From: Epiperipatus broadwayi
Lineage: Eukaryota; Onychophora; Udeonychophora; Euonychophora; Peripatidae
Direction: 5' to 3'
DNA: 64,000 bases
Assembly: GCA_028023455.1 (NCBI GenBank)
Contig: JAQFVV010006208.1
Location: forward strand, 8,848,963 to 8,912,962
The notes under the pieces are model-generated. The model was not told where the DNA came from. It worked only from the letters and a program-made list of their open reading frames with translations, and made no database searches. This document shows, piece after piece, positions 45,774 through 57,594 of the stretch. The position numbers were made by a program, and so were the translations under genes. Within the stretch, counting starts at the first letter, position 1, and each line of letters starts with the position of its first letter.

Positions 45774-46306
45774 TATCAGTAAACTTCCTCAAAAAACAAA
45801 AACATTAAAAAAAAAGAATTTACTTAGTGTTAGTAATTACGTTACACAAATTGATTATATATGAAAATTTCAAAAGGACAAAACTTTTTTTTTACAAGAC
45901 AAAACAGTAATTACACACAAATATAATGATTAAAAAAAAAGTTGACTGTTGATTCCCTATTACCAGCTAAATTTCTGCCCCCTCCCTTCCAAGTTTCATT
46001 TCTCCTACCTTTAACTATTACTTAGGCAAGTTGAACGATTAGATTTTAATTTAACAAGACTTTTTTTTAAAAAAAAATTATGATTTATATTTATTATTAC
46101 GTTTTATTCCTCGCATTTATATTTACATATGCACAATTTTTCTTACTGGCAGTACCTTTAAGACCAAAAATTCAAACTGTAACTCCACGTCAATACAACA
46201 AATATATTTATACTAATTTCAGAAAAAATACTACGGGCATGATTCACTTTTAAAATTCTCAGGGCACTCGTGTTTATTAAAGATCGGCCCAAGTTGGGTA
46301 GCCAGT
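45774..46306 (-). other. Interior of the LTR element
   Basis: 533 bp with no frame longer than 60 codons. The primer-site-like text is at its right end. At its left end the minus-strand text TTTTTTGAGGAAG, about 12 bp before the LTR, is the only weak polypurine-tract candidate. Confidence 0.6.
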
Positions 46307-48344
46307 TATAACGATCAAAATGAAAGTGAAGATCGAATCTAACCGCAAACTACGATATCTGCTCTACAAGGTGCCATCTAGGCATTTAAACCTAGAAAAA
46401 TTTATAGAGTAGGCAGATACGCGCTGTTAAGATTCCACTTTATTTAAATATTCAGATCGTTAGCCCAAGTCACTAGCTCAGTGGAGACGCAGAGATAAAA
46501 ATCTATATCTTAATTTATATCTTAAATATAAATAAATAAAGAATAAAAGCCACTGCCAGAAATTAACACATAAAAATATTTATTTACGCATATATAAAAT
46601 AACATTTAAATTTTGAGAAATAAACTCACCATTTTAGATTTTTCTATTAATCTTTAGTTTTACATTTAAGTAAATTACAACCATGAGTTTAATATTTATT
46701 TAGTGAGTCGAGGATGAATAGACTACATAGATCTGCATTTGAAAAGAAAATATTCTTCCCTGATTTAACCTTAGGCAACAAATTTCGCAATCAAACCAGC
46801 GCCAATCCATCTGATACATTTATGTATTCAATGTAGCATGAAAATACGACAACACAAAATACTATACTGTCAGGAATGTACATCTGATCAGTAAGTAGAA
46901 TTAGAGAAGACATTGACTCTCCACCAACAGGAATGTTACATCTGTTGGCGAGTAGAACAATAAACATAAAACTCCATAGGAATGGACTGCGGTCCTTTGC
47001 CATCTTACAAACCCATCCATAGGCAAACAGAAGGTGTGTGGCATATATATATAATCCTGCCTGTAGCGGATCTCATACTACATCTACAATTACACAAATA
47101 TATCCAATCCATTGAACCAATTCAACTATGAAATGAATAACCTAAGATTACCCTCCCTTAATATAACTTTACAAAACTATATAGCCATTCACGCCCGACT
47201 TAAATTTAACATTTAAATACGTTCGCACAGATTATTTTTATAAATTTGTTTTTAAAATGTTGAGTATAGATCGGCTGCACAGATTCCACGGTCAAAAACA
47301 TCCAAATTAAACACAATCGATCAAAATACAAAATCATCGATAACGTCAATTGCAAAAGGGAATACACAAGGCCCCATGGCATTCATCGTAAGATGCCCGC
47401 ATTAACATCGTTGACCTATATATTCTAATCAAATGTGAAAACTTCAACATAATCAACCGCTAATGAATCTATGCAACGTCTATACCCAACCTAAATTTCA
47501 TCATTTAAAATTTAAACAATAAATAATTTATACAATAAGAAAAAAAAATGGAAATGATTTTTATCAATCGGAAAACATATAAAATTAAACATTATTAATT
47601 TGATTTTAAACTTACAAAAGTCAGATAGAAGTTCATAAGCTTGAACGAAAGTTCTTAATTATTTTTAAATTTAGAGTTAATGTCCATATAGCTTACGGTA
47701 GAAGAGTCCAGGTTTCTGCTTTTAATTCACGTGACGCCTCCATTGGAACATAATGTTCTGGAGATGGCAATGGCTGGTTCAAGGTATCACAGTCTTTTCA
47801 TTTTTTTTTTTAAATAGAGAGTGTGGTATGTGCGTCCTACCACATCTCTCAAACACAAAACACTGGAACTCCCAGAAAAAACTGTATTTCCCTTTTTATA
47901 TTATCCACACGGATTCAATCAACAAAACATCACTAATCCATCACTTTCGTTAGGGTTCGAGCCAAGGCTTAGTGCTTCCATTGGTCAAGCTAATTTCTCT
48001 TTATTTTCTTATCTATCTTTCATCAGATCATTTTAATTATACAAGAGCCCAAGGGCCAGTTTGGTTTTCGATAATTCATAAACAATCATTTCCATTTACA
48101 GATTACATTAATTAATACCTGTTTTTATTTTTAAATCTTGTACTTTTTTATAAAAAAGTACGTTCAAATACTTATTTGTTTTTTTTTTTTTTTTTTTTAA
48201 ATATTTTTAAAGTTTGGCCTCTGTGCGAATGTATATACGTTTAACAAACATTTTAATTTTAGCGTTTAGTTTTTTTACTTTTATTTGCGAACTTTTAAGT
48301 TTTTATTTTAAATTAATATAACGACATATTTATATATCATTACA
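46307..48344 (-). repeat. 5' LTR (minus-strand element)
   Basis: Copy of 43742-45773 at a constant offset of 2565 bp. It includes longer poly-T runs near 48180. The end reads ATCATTACA instead of ATCGTTACA, a CpG-type change. Confidence 0.8.
46791..47003 (-). CDS. 70-codon ORF inside the LTR (second copy)
   Basis: Counterpart of 44226-44438 with two amino-acid differences near the C-terminus. Same caution applies. Confidence 0.25.
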   Translation of the reverse strand: MAKDRSPFLWSFMFIVLLANRCNIPVGGESMSSLILLTDQMYIPDSIVFCVVVFSCYIEYINVSDGLALV

Positions 48345-48848
48345 ATATATATATATATCAAATAAACATTTAGAAATATATACATGTAATCCCATTATGC
48401 TTTGTGCAATAGGTTTTCAATCGTCATTAATTCTTTTAATCTAACTAGATGATTATATATTGAACTTTGCCCATAAAATGCCAAGACTACAATGTATATT
48501 TATGTAACACAAATGTGTTGTAATACAGATACACCTTTTAAAATATAAGGCAAAAACATTCTTAATCTTTACATATGAAAATAGTTAATGGAAATAAACA
48601 TTTTCCTAAATCTATTCATTTGTTCACAATATTTTAAGAGAATAAAATATAGACAAATACTTGAAATTAATTCATAATCAATGAATAAAAAGATAAATAT
48701 TTTTTTAAATTAAAATAATAATTACTAAGTTCGAAAATATAAATTTGAATTTACAAAGAACATCCCTCTCGTATACTTCAAGCATGTAAAATAAATCTCT
48801 ATTTTATTTAAATTATATTACCACTTATATTAATATACACTATATAGT

Positions 48849-48854
<6 letters not shown>

Positions 48855-48930
<76 letters not shown>

Positions 48931-48943
48931 CAACAACAACAAC

Positions 48944-49026
<83 letters not shown>

Positions 49027-49047
49027 CAACAACAACAACAACAACAG
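48855..49047. repeat. (TAA)n microsatellite with AAC blocks
   Basis: A run of TAA/AAT units broken by AAC blocks near 48928-48943 and 49023-49045 and ending in AGC units. Copy 1 of the duplication has only a short AAT/GAT tract at 34970-35000, so the array expanded in this copy. Poly-leucine frames are artefacts. Confidence 0.95.
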
Positions 49048-49339
49048 CAGCAGCACCAAATGATCTGAAATAATTGTCCTCAAATATGGCATTTCCAAAA
49101 TTGTACCATAACTCTAATGTCTGCTTCTTAAATCACAATATGACAATGTTTTGTTCCTCCAGTAAAAGTAAAACTATTACAAAGAGGTATTACATTCAAA
49201 GCAAATTTTATTAATTGTAATATTTTTCAAACATTCAAATTATTCTTTCAGTTAGAAGGTATTTTATCTAAATAACATTATAAGTGTGCAAACATTACTT
49301 TATATCCATTATGATGCAATGTAGATCCTTTCCTTCAAC

Positions 49340-49663
49340 AAGTATTTAATACATCACATGATCACTATCTCATACTAGCACAATAATTGTTATTAAACAA
49401 TTCAAAATACAGCAAAACTCTCCATATAGTAGTGCCATCTTGTGCTAACAAGAGCAATCAATGGATGCCAGAAGGCTTGTGCATAAAATCCCCATCTAGT
49501 GCCTACTAATCCAATATCCCCAGACTAGTTTTTGGCTTGTGGATGAGTAGGCACTAGATAGGGATTTTATGCACAAGTCTTCTGGCATCCATTGATTGCT
49601 CTTGTTAGCACAAGATGGCACTACTATATGGAGAGTTTTGCTGTATTTTGAAGTATTTAATAC
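49340..49663. mobile_element. Family B palindrome with 13-bp target-site duplication and empty site
   Basis: The exact 13-mer AAGTATTTAATAC is at 49340-49352 and 49651-49663; copy 1 has AAGTATTTGATTC once at 35296-35308 with matching flanks. The 298-bp insert is a hairpin: outer text TACAGCAAAACTCTCCATAT and its complement AGAGAGTTTTGCTGTA-like text, arms of about 120 bp, meeting at GGCTTGTGGATGAG. The inner half of the unit is deleted. Confidence 0.9.
49510..49545 (-). ncRNA. Decayed hammerhead, family B (cut at palindrome junction)
   Basis: ACTAGTTTTTGGCTTGTGG is present on the minus-oriented arm but the switch to the plus arm falls just before CTGATGA, so no core remains. Confidence 0.7.
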
Positions 49664-50264
49664 CATAAAACATTACAAATGAATAAATGTTAATTTCATA
49701 TATGATGATGTTATAGAAATTGACCAATTTCTATCTTATGTGGAAATCACTCACCAATCTCACAAAACTATATTGGTAGGTAAACATAATTCTTATTTAT
49801 ATCTTGATTTTCTTAGCATTTATATTTCATCATTGAAAAGCACATAGTATTCATTTTTTAAAGCAAAAAAACATTATAATGATTTTTTGAAAACACTAAG
49901 AAGTAATTTTTATTTTTTCAATAAATTGTCATTCTTTAAAAATCCTTGGTAAATTTGTCCAGTTAATGGACAAATATTATTGTCTTCGCTCAGTGATTTT
50001 ATCTATTTAATAATCATATGCTTTTAAAAACAAATAAATAATCAAATGAAGGAACTTAGATACACTTTTATTGAAGTCAAGACAGAGAGACAATGAATTT
50101 AAACTGTTTAGTTATATTTGTAAACTTTTTAAACTAACAACAGAGATACTATAGCAACACTTTACATTAACCCTTTGGTCAATTTCAGACAGTGTTCTAT
50201 TAATAGAAATCTTATTACATAAAATAATGCCAAATAAAAATAAATATTTTATAATTTATTACAT

Positions 50265-50595
50265 ATAACATATGGTATCAGTTGGTTAGAGCATTATCTT
50301 AAAATTCAATACTCTAGAATCTAAGAGACCAGGTTTAAATCCCATGCTAGTATTATCATTGGTCAGGCCAGCAATATCTGAAAAAGAGGGGAGAATAATA
50401 CCTCTTGAAACATTGTGCATATATTAACTTGTTTGATGTGATATTAATAACAGTTGAATGTATTTGGAATATTGAAATAAAGTTAAATTTTTTTAAAGAC
50501 ATTCAATACTCATTTTAAATTATGGAAATAGTCCAATATAAAAATACAACCAAAACACCATCATCACAAACCTTCAGGAAAACAAATAGTATCCT
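50265..50595 (+). mobile_element. Family S tRNA-derived SINE (copy 3, single orientation)
   Basis: GGTATCAGTTGGTTAGAGC (A-box-like) and CAGGTTTAAATCCC (B-box-like), then the family body (GGAGAATAATACCTCTTG, AACATTGTGCATA) and tail (CATCATCACAAACCTTCAG). Absent at the corresponding place of copy 1 (about 35860). No inverted tail precedes it. Confidence 0.75.
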
Positions 50596-51204
50596 TTTAC
50601 ACCAATATAAACTAATCAACTAGGATTATATTCATTCATATTATAATGGAAATATACTCTTTACATATATTTTTCATTACGATATTATACAAATAAAATA
50701 ACAAATACAACTTGAGATATTAAATATTTGGGTGTATTATTTGTAACCTACTATTGTGAATGCACTAACAAAAATATACATAATAAAGAGAAATAATAAT
50801 TTTATCAAGACTCTAAACTTTATTATTTACACACCCATTTTTAAAATACATGAAGTCAATTCACAATTTTTATACATTACAATTACTAATAAACATTTCT
50901 TTTCCTCAGTGTTATATGTTGTCATGGCAACATAGTCCAATGCAGTTTAGGTTAATATATTCATAATTAAAATTAAATCAAAATTATTATTTTTTATGAT
51001 TAACATTAACAACATATTGAAATTTATTTATAAATTTCAGTAGGCACAACATATAAAAAAATCTCTTTAATAATAGTAACATTCTATAAAATTGAAAAAA
51101 TGAAAATTGCATAAAAAAAAAGTGATTATAACATTTTTCAATAATATAGTGAAGTGGCCTATAGATGCAAAATTTGAAAATCACAATTTTTTAAAAGTAT
51201 ATAC

Positions 51205-51735
51205 ACTATTCATCATATAATCACCATTTTTTATGCTTGCATATAACTGTTATTAAAACAGGAAAAACTCTCCATACAGTAGCGCCACTCAGTGCCAGCC
51301 AGAATAATCAATTGATGCCAGAAGGCTTGTGCATAAAATCCCCATCTAGTGCCTACTAATCCAATATCCCCAGACTAGTTTTTGGCTTGTGGCCTTCATC
51401 AGTGAGGAGCCTTGGATGTGAGAGCACTGCACCTAGATCTTAGGATCTAATGCAACAATCCAGTAGCCACCTTTTATGTCTACTTAACTACAAAACTATG
51501 AGAATAAAATTTGAAAACACAATAATATTTTTAATCTAAGCCCAATAGCTTATATAGTCCTATAGGTCTGAATTCAGTTCAGTATCCATATATTTTGGTG
51601 TCTTTGGTTCTTTAATAACCATAGCCACCTCTATTCTATTAAGCAGGATTGGTGTTAAACCACTAAACTTCACATGATCACCATTTCTTATGCTTGCATA
51701 TAACTGTTATTAAAATAGGCAAAACTCTCCATATA
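51205..51735. mobile_element. Family B direct tandem: one full unit plus start of the next
   Basis: TTATGCTTGCATATAACTG at 51231 recurs at 51688, a 457-bp period; both are followed by TTATTAAAA.AGG.AAAACTCTCCATA. The first unit is complete (minus orientation), through the hammerhead, GATCTTAGGATCTAATGC, TCTACTTAACTACAAAAC, GTCTGAATTCAGTTCAG and CAGGATTGGTGTTAAACC. This defines the full family B unit. Confidence 0.75.
51360..51417 (-). ncRNA. Hammerhead, family B, CTGATGA kept but GAAA lost
   Basis: Minus strand: TCCTCA, CTGATGA, GGC-CACAA-GCC, then AAAAACTAGTC: G12 is A. Stem I is complete. Probably inactive. Confidence 0.65.
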
Positions 51736-52227
51736 TTTTATCATAATCATAAATTGCAGAAGCACTTTGTGTTTTAAAAATAATATTATTCATATTGCAA
51801 ACAATTCTTATATAAAACAACTTTAAACAGGTCAAAAAATTATTTCAAGTAAACCTTAAATAAGGATTTATAAAAGAGAAGATATTGCTCATTAAGAGAG
51901 CTGACTGTCATGTGGAGAGGTTTTAGTCATTAACAATTAAAGGTCTTGCTGGGTTATCTATTGATTTGCTAGGACCTGAAAAATTTCAAAGTTTATCCAC
52001 AAGGGAAAACTGGACAGATGAATACCAGAAAGCTCTTTATATACAATGAAGTCACAAATTACACTGTATCAAAATAAATGATGTCAATTATATGATATCC
52101 AATAAAAAATATAAACAGACACATAAGAGTACCAAACTCTCCAAACAGTAGTACCACCAAGTGCAAGGTTTTGTAATCAATAGATGCAGGAACATTTGTA
52201 CATAAAATCCCTTTCTAGTGCATACCC

Positions 52228-52284
52228 AACCAACACCCACAAACTACTTTCTAGTTTGTGGCTTTCATCAGTAAAGAGCCTTGA
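52228..52284 (-). ncRNA. Hammerhead, family B, core kept, stems decayed
   Basis: Minus strand: CTGATGA, AGC-CACAA-ACT, GAA, AGTAGTT, TGTGGG. Several stem pairs lost. Confidence 0.5.
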
Positions 52285-52369
52285 ATTTGAGAGCACTGCA
52301 CCTAGATATTAGGAAATAATGCAACTTTCCAGAAGCCACCTTTACATATTTGCTTAACTGTAAAGCTAG

Positions 52370-52425
52370 AAGCTCCTCACTGATGAAAGCCACAAGGTAG
52401 AAACTAGTTTGGGGAGGATGGATGA
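52370..52425 (+). ncRNA. Hammerhead, family B, core kept
   Basis: TCCTCA, CTGATGA, AGC-CACAA-GGT, GAA, ACTAGT, T (GUU site), TGGGGA. Stem II has a G-G clash in the middle. Confidence 0.55.
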
Positions 52426-52580
52426 GTAGTCACTAGTTAGGGATTTTATGCTCAAACATTTCTGCATCCATTGGTTTCAAATGTTGCGCTTGGTGGTACT
52501 GTTTGGAGAGTTTGGTATCTTATTAACAGCATGTGTTAGCATATGAAATGGTGATCATCTGATGTATTGATGATTTTATA

Positions 52581-53189
52581 AACAAACAAATTAAAAAACA
52601 CTAGAATTCATAAATGTAATATATTTTATGATGTGAGAGCAATAATTTTTCCATCTTTGAGTGCTGTACGTGATGTTTTACAAAAAATAAATTAGAATTT
52701 GTAAATATATTTTACAATGCATCTTGAGGAGCCATACATGATTAAATTTATTAATATTATTTCTTTGGGTTATGTTGAAAGCAGGTACATTTTATTCTTC
52801 CTTTATTACCTTTTCGAATGTGATGTGCAATATTTTGTGTAATAAATTATATTCTAAGAATACTGCTAAAAGTTTAAATTTTTTTTTTGTAACATATGAA
52901 AAATTGATAGTGACTTAAAAACATCAAAACAATTAGATTGTAATTTTTTGATAACAAGACCATTATCATATTTCTATAAGAGAAAATGGTTTTGAAAAAA
53001 AGAATACCAATTAGAGCATATTAAATAGTGACAAAAGTCAAATATTTTGCTATTTACTTTATTTTAAAAATAAAAATACAGTTAAATTACTTGTCTTCTT
53101 CTTATTGTTTCACGAATGTGACTCCCCAACTTATTATTTATAAGTATATTATTATTATTATTTTAACCCTTTGTTTAAACTGTAATCTT
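52581..53189. other. Unassigned AT-rich DNA
   Basis: No gene or repeat family recognised. Confidence 0.5.
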
Positions 53190-53680
53190 AATTCTTTCTC
53201 TTTCAGCACTTACAAAATAAAGCTTGATAAGTGCTATTGGTAAGCTCCACCTAGTGATCATAAAATGCAAACTTAAAAGCAAAGTTACAAAATTTATGAC
53301 TTGTTTTAATTATAAGTGTACTTTTGAAGGCTTTTGTGATGCTATATTGCAGAGGCTATTACTATATGGTGAAACTGAGCTAAATTCAGACCAATATAGC
53401 TATCTGGTTTGTAAAGCTGGACTTGAAGATATTTACGTGTCTGAAACGTTCATGCTTTCAAATTGACAGAAATGTGTTTTATAAGGGCTGACTTTTGAGT
53501 TGGTATTTTAGATCTAGTTTCTAGAGTCCCATCATTTCAATGAGGTAAGCCACAAGCTTGAAAACAATTGGTCTGGAGATAGGGATCACCGATAGAGATT
53601 TTGAATTCTTTCTCTTTCAGTACTTATAAAATAAAGCTTGATAAGAGCTATTGGTAAGCTCCACCTAGTGATTATAATCT
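53190..53680 (+). repeat. Family G direct repeat, 414-bp period, with hammerhead-like relic
   Basis: A block of about 70 bp (TTCTTTCTCTTTCAGYACTT to CCACCTAGTGATYATAA) is at 53192-53262 and 53607-53674. Before the second block, about 53540-53600, the text AAGC-CACAA-GCTT, GAAAAC, GGTC, TGGAGATAGGGAT follows the family B hammerhead 3' half closely, but the CTGATGA position reads CAATGAG. It looks like a distant, decayed relative of B in a direct tandem. The 80-codon frame starting at 53224 spans the interior and has no recognisable domain. Confidence 0.5.
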
Positions 53681-53924
53681 TAATTTATATATATATACCG
53701 TGTATATATGTATGAAAATTACTACACATTTGCAGTTGAATAAACAATATATATATTGTATTCTTATCAAAGTTTATTAATAAAAGGTGCTATTTTACTA
53801 CTCTACTGTATATATATATATATATATTAAGAAAAATGAAAGTTATTAGGTTAATACATCTAAATAATACAAATCCAATCTTTAAAAAAATTTCATATAT
53901 CCAATTTATCCTTCCAACCCCCCC

Positions 53925-53928
<4 letters not shown>

Positions 53929-53998
<70 letters not shown>
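53929..53998. repeat. (TA)n microsatellite
   Basis: About 35 TA units; a shorter TA run lies at 53807-53827. Confidence 0.95.
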
Positions 53999-53999
<1 letters not shown>

Positions 54000-54136
54000 C
54001 AAAACTAATAAATATAACAGTAATTAATTATTCTGCAAATTGAAAGCCTGTATATAATAGTTAATTACCACTATGTTTATCATTTTTATTGTTATTATAT
54101 ATATAATGTTTGATTGAATACAAATATAATTTATAT

Positions 54137-57095
54137 CATCATCATCATCATCAATCCACTGCAGGATGAAGGTCTCTCCAAGTTTAATCCATCTCCTCCG
54201 ATCTTTAGCTTCTCTTCTCCACATCATCCCTGCACACTTTCTTATTTCATCCATCCATCTCACATGTGGTCTCTTTCTGGGTCTTTTACAATCTCTTGGA
54301 ATCCAGTTTAAGATTTCAGTTGTCCATCTATTATCATCTCTTCTAGCAATATGTCCAGCCCAACTCCACTTCAGTCTTTTAATTTTTTCAATGAGGTCAG
54401 TAACACCTGTTTGTTCTCTTACCCATATATTGCGTTTTCGATCTCTTCTTGTTACTCCCAACATGCATCTCTCCATACTTCTTTGAGTGGTCTGAAGTCT
54501 CTGTATTGCTCTTCTATTAAGTGTCCAAGTCTCAGATCCATAAGTAAGAACTGGTAAAACACATTTATTAAAAACTTTCCTTTTCAAACACATAGGCATA
54601 TTTCCTTTTAGTATCAAGTTATTTCTACCAAAAGCACTCCAACTAAGTTTAATTCTATGATTAATTTCATCCATTATGTTTCCATCTGTATTAATAATCT
54701 GACCAAGGTATTTGTAACTGTTAACTTCTTCTAACTCATCATAATCAATCTTAATTTTCATACTTTGAGAAAATCCATTAAACATTACTTTAGTCTTTTT
54801 AACATTTATCTTTAGTCCTACTTTCTTTTCATCTGATAACTCCTGCAACATTTCCTGCAGCTCTAAAGCATTATTTGCAAAAACAACTACATCATCTGCA
54901 AAATCTAAATGACTTAAATAATCTCCATTTACTTTCACTCCTTTAGCTTCCCATTTTAATCCACAAAATACTTCTTGCAGCACTGCTGTAAAAAGTTTTG
55001 GAGATATAGAGTCACCCTGTCTTACACCCTTCTCAATGTTGACTTTCCCAGTAGCATTATGTAATCTAATTGTTGCTGTTGCATTTTTATAAATATTCTT
55101 TAAAATATGACAATATCCTGGATCTATACCTTGATGATCCAATGCTTTAATCACTGAAGAAATGTTTATAGAATCAAATGCCTTTTCATAATCTACAAAT
55201 CCAAAGCATAATGGCAACTCATATTCATTTGTCCTTTCTATAACTTCTCTCAATACCTGGATATGATCTACTGTACTAAAACCACTTTTAAATCCAGCTT
55301 GTTCTCTTGGTTGGTGGAAATCCAATGTTCTCTGTAGACGAGTTGTAATTATCTTGGTAAAAATTTTGTATAAAACTGATAAAAGGCTGATGGGTCTGTA
55401 ATTTCTAATATCTTCTTTATCACCTTTTTTAAATATTAATATTAATACTGCATTCTTCCAATCATCTGGTACATCTTTATCATTTAGACATTTGGTATAT
55501 AACTTTGCTAAAATTTTTCTATTTCTTCACCTGCTTCTTTTAATATATCAATTATAATTCCATCATTACCTGGAGCCTTTCCTTTCTTCATACATTTAAT
55601 TGCATGTCTCACTTCTTCATTTAAAATTCTGGGCAATTCGGAAGATGTAATAGATATAGGAGGTACTTGTTCTTTATTACTATATAATTCTTGATAAAAG
55701 TCTTCTACCCATTTCATGATGTCATCTCTCTTTTTAGTAATAATTCCATCTTTTTTTCTTATTGCAGATATAAATTTCCTACCAATACCAAAATGTTGTT
55801 TTACACTCTTGAGACTTTTATTCTCTTCTACAGCTTTCCTTGCTATTTCACAGTTATACTTTCTTATATCATTTTCAACTCTTTTCCACACCATTTTACA
55901 AAATTCGAGATATTCAATCCTTTTTAATGCATCATTTTTATATATCTTCATATTCCTTCTTTTCTTCATAAATTCTCTAGTCTCAGTAGAAATTTTATTG
56001 GTCAATTGCTGCTTTTTTCTACCAGCTATCTTTGTTGCAGTTTTCAAAAGTGTATCAGTTATTTTCATATTAATTTCATTTAAATCTGAATCATGTTCAA
56101 AATCTACTAATGCTTGAAACCGATTTGTAAGTTCTAATTTAAATTCATTAGAATGTTTCTGAAGATTAGGAATATCAACTGTAAATATTGTTTTTCGTAA
56201 TAATTTTTGTCTCTCTAGCTTTGCATTAACACGTATCTTACATCTTACTAATCGATGATCACTTCCTGTGTTAAATTTATTAAGAACATTACAATCTTGA
56301 AATATGTATTTTCTGTTAGTCAAAATATAATCCAATTCTGCTGTACCTTCATTTGGATGCTTCCATGTCCATTTCCTTTTAACATTTTTCTCAAAAAAAA
56401 AAATTCATAATATAAAGTTTTTCTTTTTCTGCAAACTCCACAAGTCTATGTCCTCTCTCATTTCTATTACCATAACCAAAATTACCTACAGCACTTTCAT
56501 CTTTCATTTGTTTACCAATTCTAGCATTAAAGTCTCCCATAACAATTTTAAAATGTTGTTTACTCTGATCAAAAGCCTTTTGTACATCCATATAAAAATC
56601 TTCTACTACTTCATCACTATGAGAACTTGTTGGAGCATAAACCTGAATTATCTGCATTTGGTATCTGCTATTAAGTTGTATAACTAATCTTGCCACTCTG
56701 TCCGATACACCATCAATCTCAACAATGTTGTTCTTCCACTTTTTATTTATAATGAATCCTACTCCACTTGTATTTCCAATATTTGTGCCTTTATAATAGA
56801 GTACATGTCCACTTTTTAAATCAATTGTCTCTTCACCTTTTCTTCTAACTTCACAAAGTCCAATAATGTCCCATTTAATATAAGACAGTTCTTCTTCTAA
56901 TTCTTGCAATCTTCCTTCACTTGAAAGTGATCTGCAGTTGTAAGTACCTAAATAAAAAGTTGTCAACAAATGGCAGCCTGGGTCCACAATCAGGGGATTC
57001 TTAGCACCCTCCGCCTTCGGCCTCCAACTGCTGCCTTGGTTGGTGACTTTACAGCCTCCTGGGAATAAGGGCCATGATTTATTTTTGTCTGTCAT
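54137..57095 (-). pseudogene. RTE endonuclease-reverse transcriptase, broken by two frameshifts
   Basis: Segment 1 (57095-56391) is an apurinic-type endonuclease: TYNCRSL, GLCEVRR (catalytic Glu), VYAPTSSHSDE and GDFNARIG. Segment 2 (about 56390-55508) continues with GSDHRLVRCK, the endonuclease SDH motif, and a linker to KGKAPGNDGI. Segment 3 (about 55505-54024) is the reverse transcriptase: RNYRPISLLS (before the first Met at 55325), FVDYEKAFDSI (motif A), GVRQGDSISPKLF (motif B), FADDVVVFA (motif C) and the C-terminal region with SWAGHIARRDDNRWT. The first break lies in an A-run near 56393-56402 (minus-strand T-run), the second near 55508-55520 in another T/A run. All catalytic residues I can check are present, so the copy is young. 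Frame past the tail at 54137 is flanking DNA. Confidence 0.85.
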
Positions 57096-57422
57096 AATTG
57101 TATAATTATTAGAAAATATTTATCATTTACACATACATTCATTCTGCCTTATCAGGCAACTGAGAAGAAAGATCATGGTGTTTCTTGATCTTAAACTCAG
57201 AGGTAAAAAGCCAATAAACTCACCACACTGGCCAATGTGTGTTGGCGAGCAGCCCATCCATGTTCATATACTATATGAATAATCACATAGTAATAGCAGC
57301 TGCAATAACAAGAACGTATGGAGTGGGCATTAGGAATTTGCCCTGCTCGGTTTCTTTAAAGCCTCTAAGAGGAATCAAAGGGTCACCACCTTTCAGTTAA
57401 TAGCAAACTCCTTTCTGCAGCG
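54137..57422 (-). mobile_element. Full-length RTE-type non-LTR retrotransposon with 11-bp target-site duplication
   Basis: ATAATTTATAT is at 54126-54136 and 57423-57433, giving an insert of about 3.29 kb, the usual size for RTE/BovB-type elements. On the minus strand it has a 5' untranslated region of about 330 bp (57422-57096), an endonuclease-reverse transcriptase reading frame (57095 down to about 54150), and a short tail of GAT repeats at 54137-54155. At least three truncated relatives lie in the window (16985-18050, 27525-27935, 41221-41605), all sharing the 3' end, as expected for target-primed reverse transcription. The RTE clade assignment is by size, single frame and tail type, not by a search. 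Confidence 0.85.
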
Positions 57423-57551
57423 ATAATTTATATATCTGGAGTTATATAATTGTATAAAGGATTTGAGCACAGATTTTTAAGCTCCCTTTAGCTACCCAAT
57501 CTATCTCACATAACTGATATACATGACAGCACACATGCATAAAAGATAAAT

Positions 57552-57555
57552 CATC

Positions 57556-57594
<39 letters not shown>

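Larger units (their letters stand above)
43742..48344 (-). mobile_element. LTR retroelement with 2-kb LTRs and a 533-bp non-coding interior
   Basis: Two direct repeats, 43742-45773 and 46307-48344, differ at roughly 35 visible positions plus a few poly-T/A length changes (under 2 percent by eye). On the minus strand the repeat starts TGTAACGATAT and ends GATCGTTATA. After the upstream LTR comes ACTGGCTACCCAACTTGGGCC (complement of 46286-46306), resembling the tRNA-Lys-type primer site TGGCGCCCAACGTGGGGC. ATAT lies on each outer side, though in TA-rich DNA. Copy 1 of the segmental duplication has an empty site near 33893-33935. The interior (45774-46306) holds no ORF, so the element is non-autonomous or internally deleted. 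Gypsy-type affinity is inference. Confidence 0.8.
42058..51055 (+). repeat. Segmental duplication, copy 2 (expanded)
   Basis: Collinear with 31952-36230 (see that entry) but about twice as long because of insertions: family B at 42307-42528, an LTR element at 43742-48344, an expanded TAA array at 48855-49047, family B at 49340-49663, and a SINE S copy near 50270-50590. The paralogous empty sites in copy 1 allow each insertion to be delimited. Confidence 0.85.
52120..52580. mobile_element. Family B (subfamily B2) palindromic pair
   Basis: The minus arm (52125-52370, opening GAGTACCAAACTCTCCAAAC) and plus arm (52375-52540, closing TTTGGAGAGTTTGGTATC) meet near 52372. Both carry a hammerhead core. 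Confidence 0.7.

Noticed and set aside
43742-48344. Tandem duplication of a host gene with a signal peptide exon
   Set aside because: The repeat has LTR-like ends, a primer-site-like interior border and an empty paralogous site, which fit an LTR element better.
48808-49098. 96-codon poly-leucine ORF
   Set aside because: Translation of the TAA microsatellite on the minus strand.
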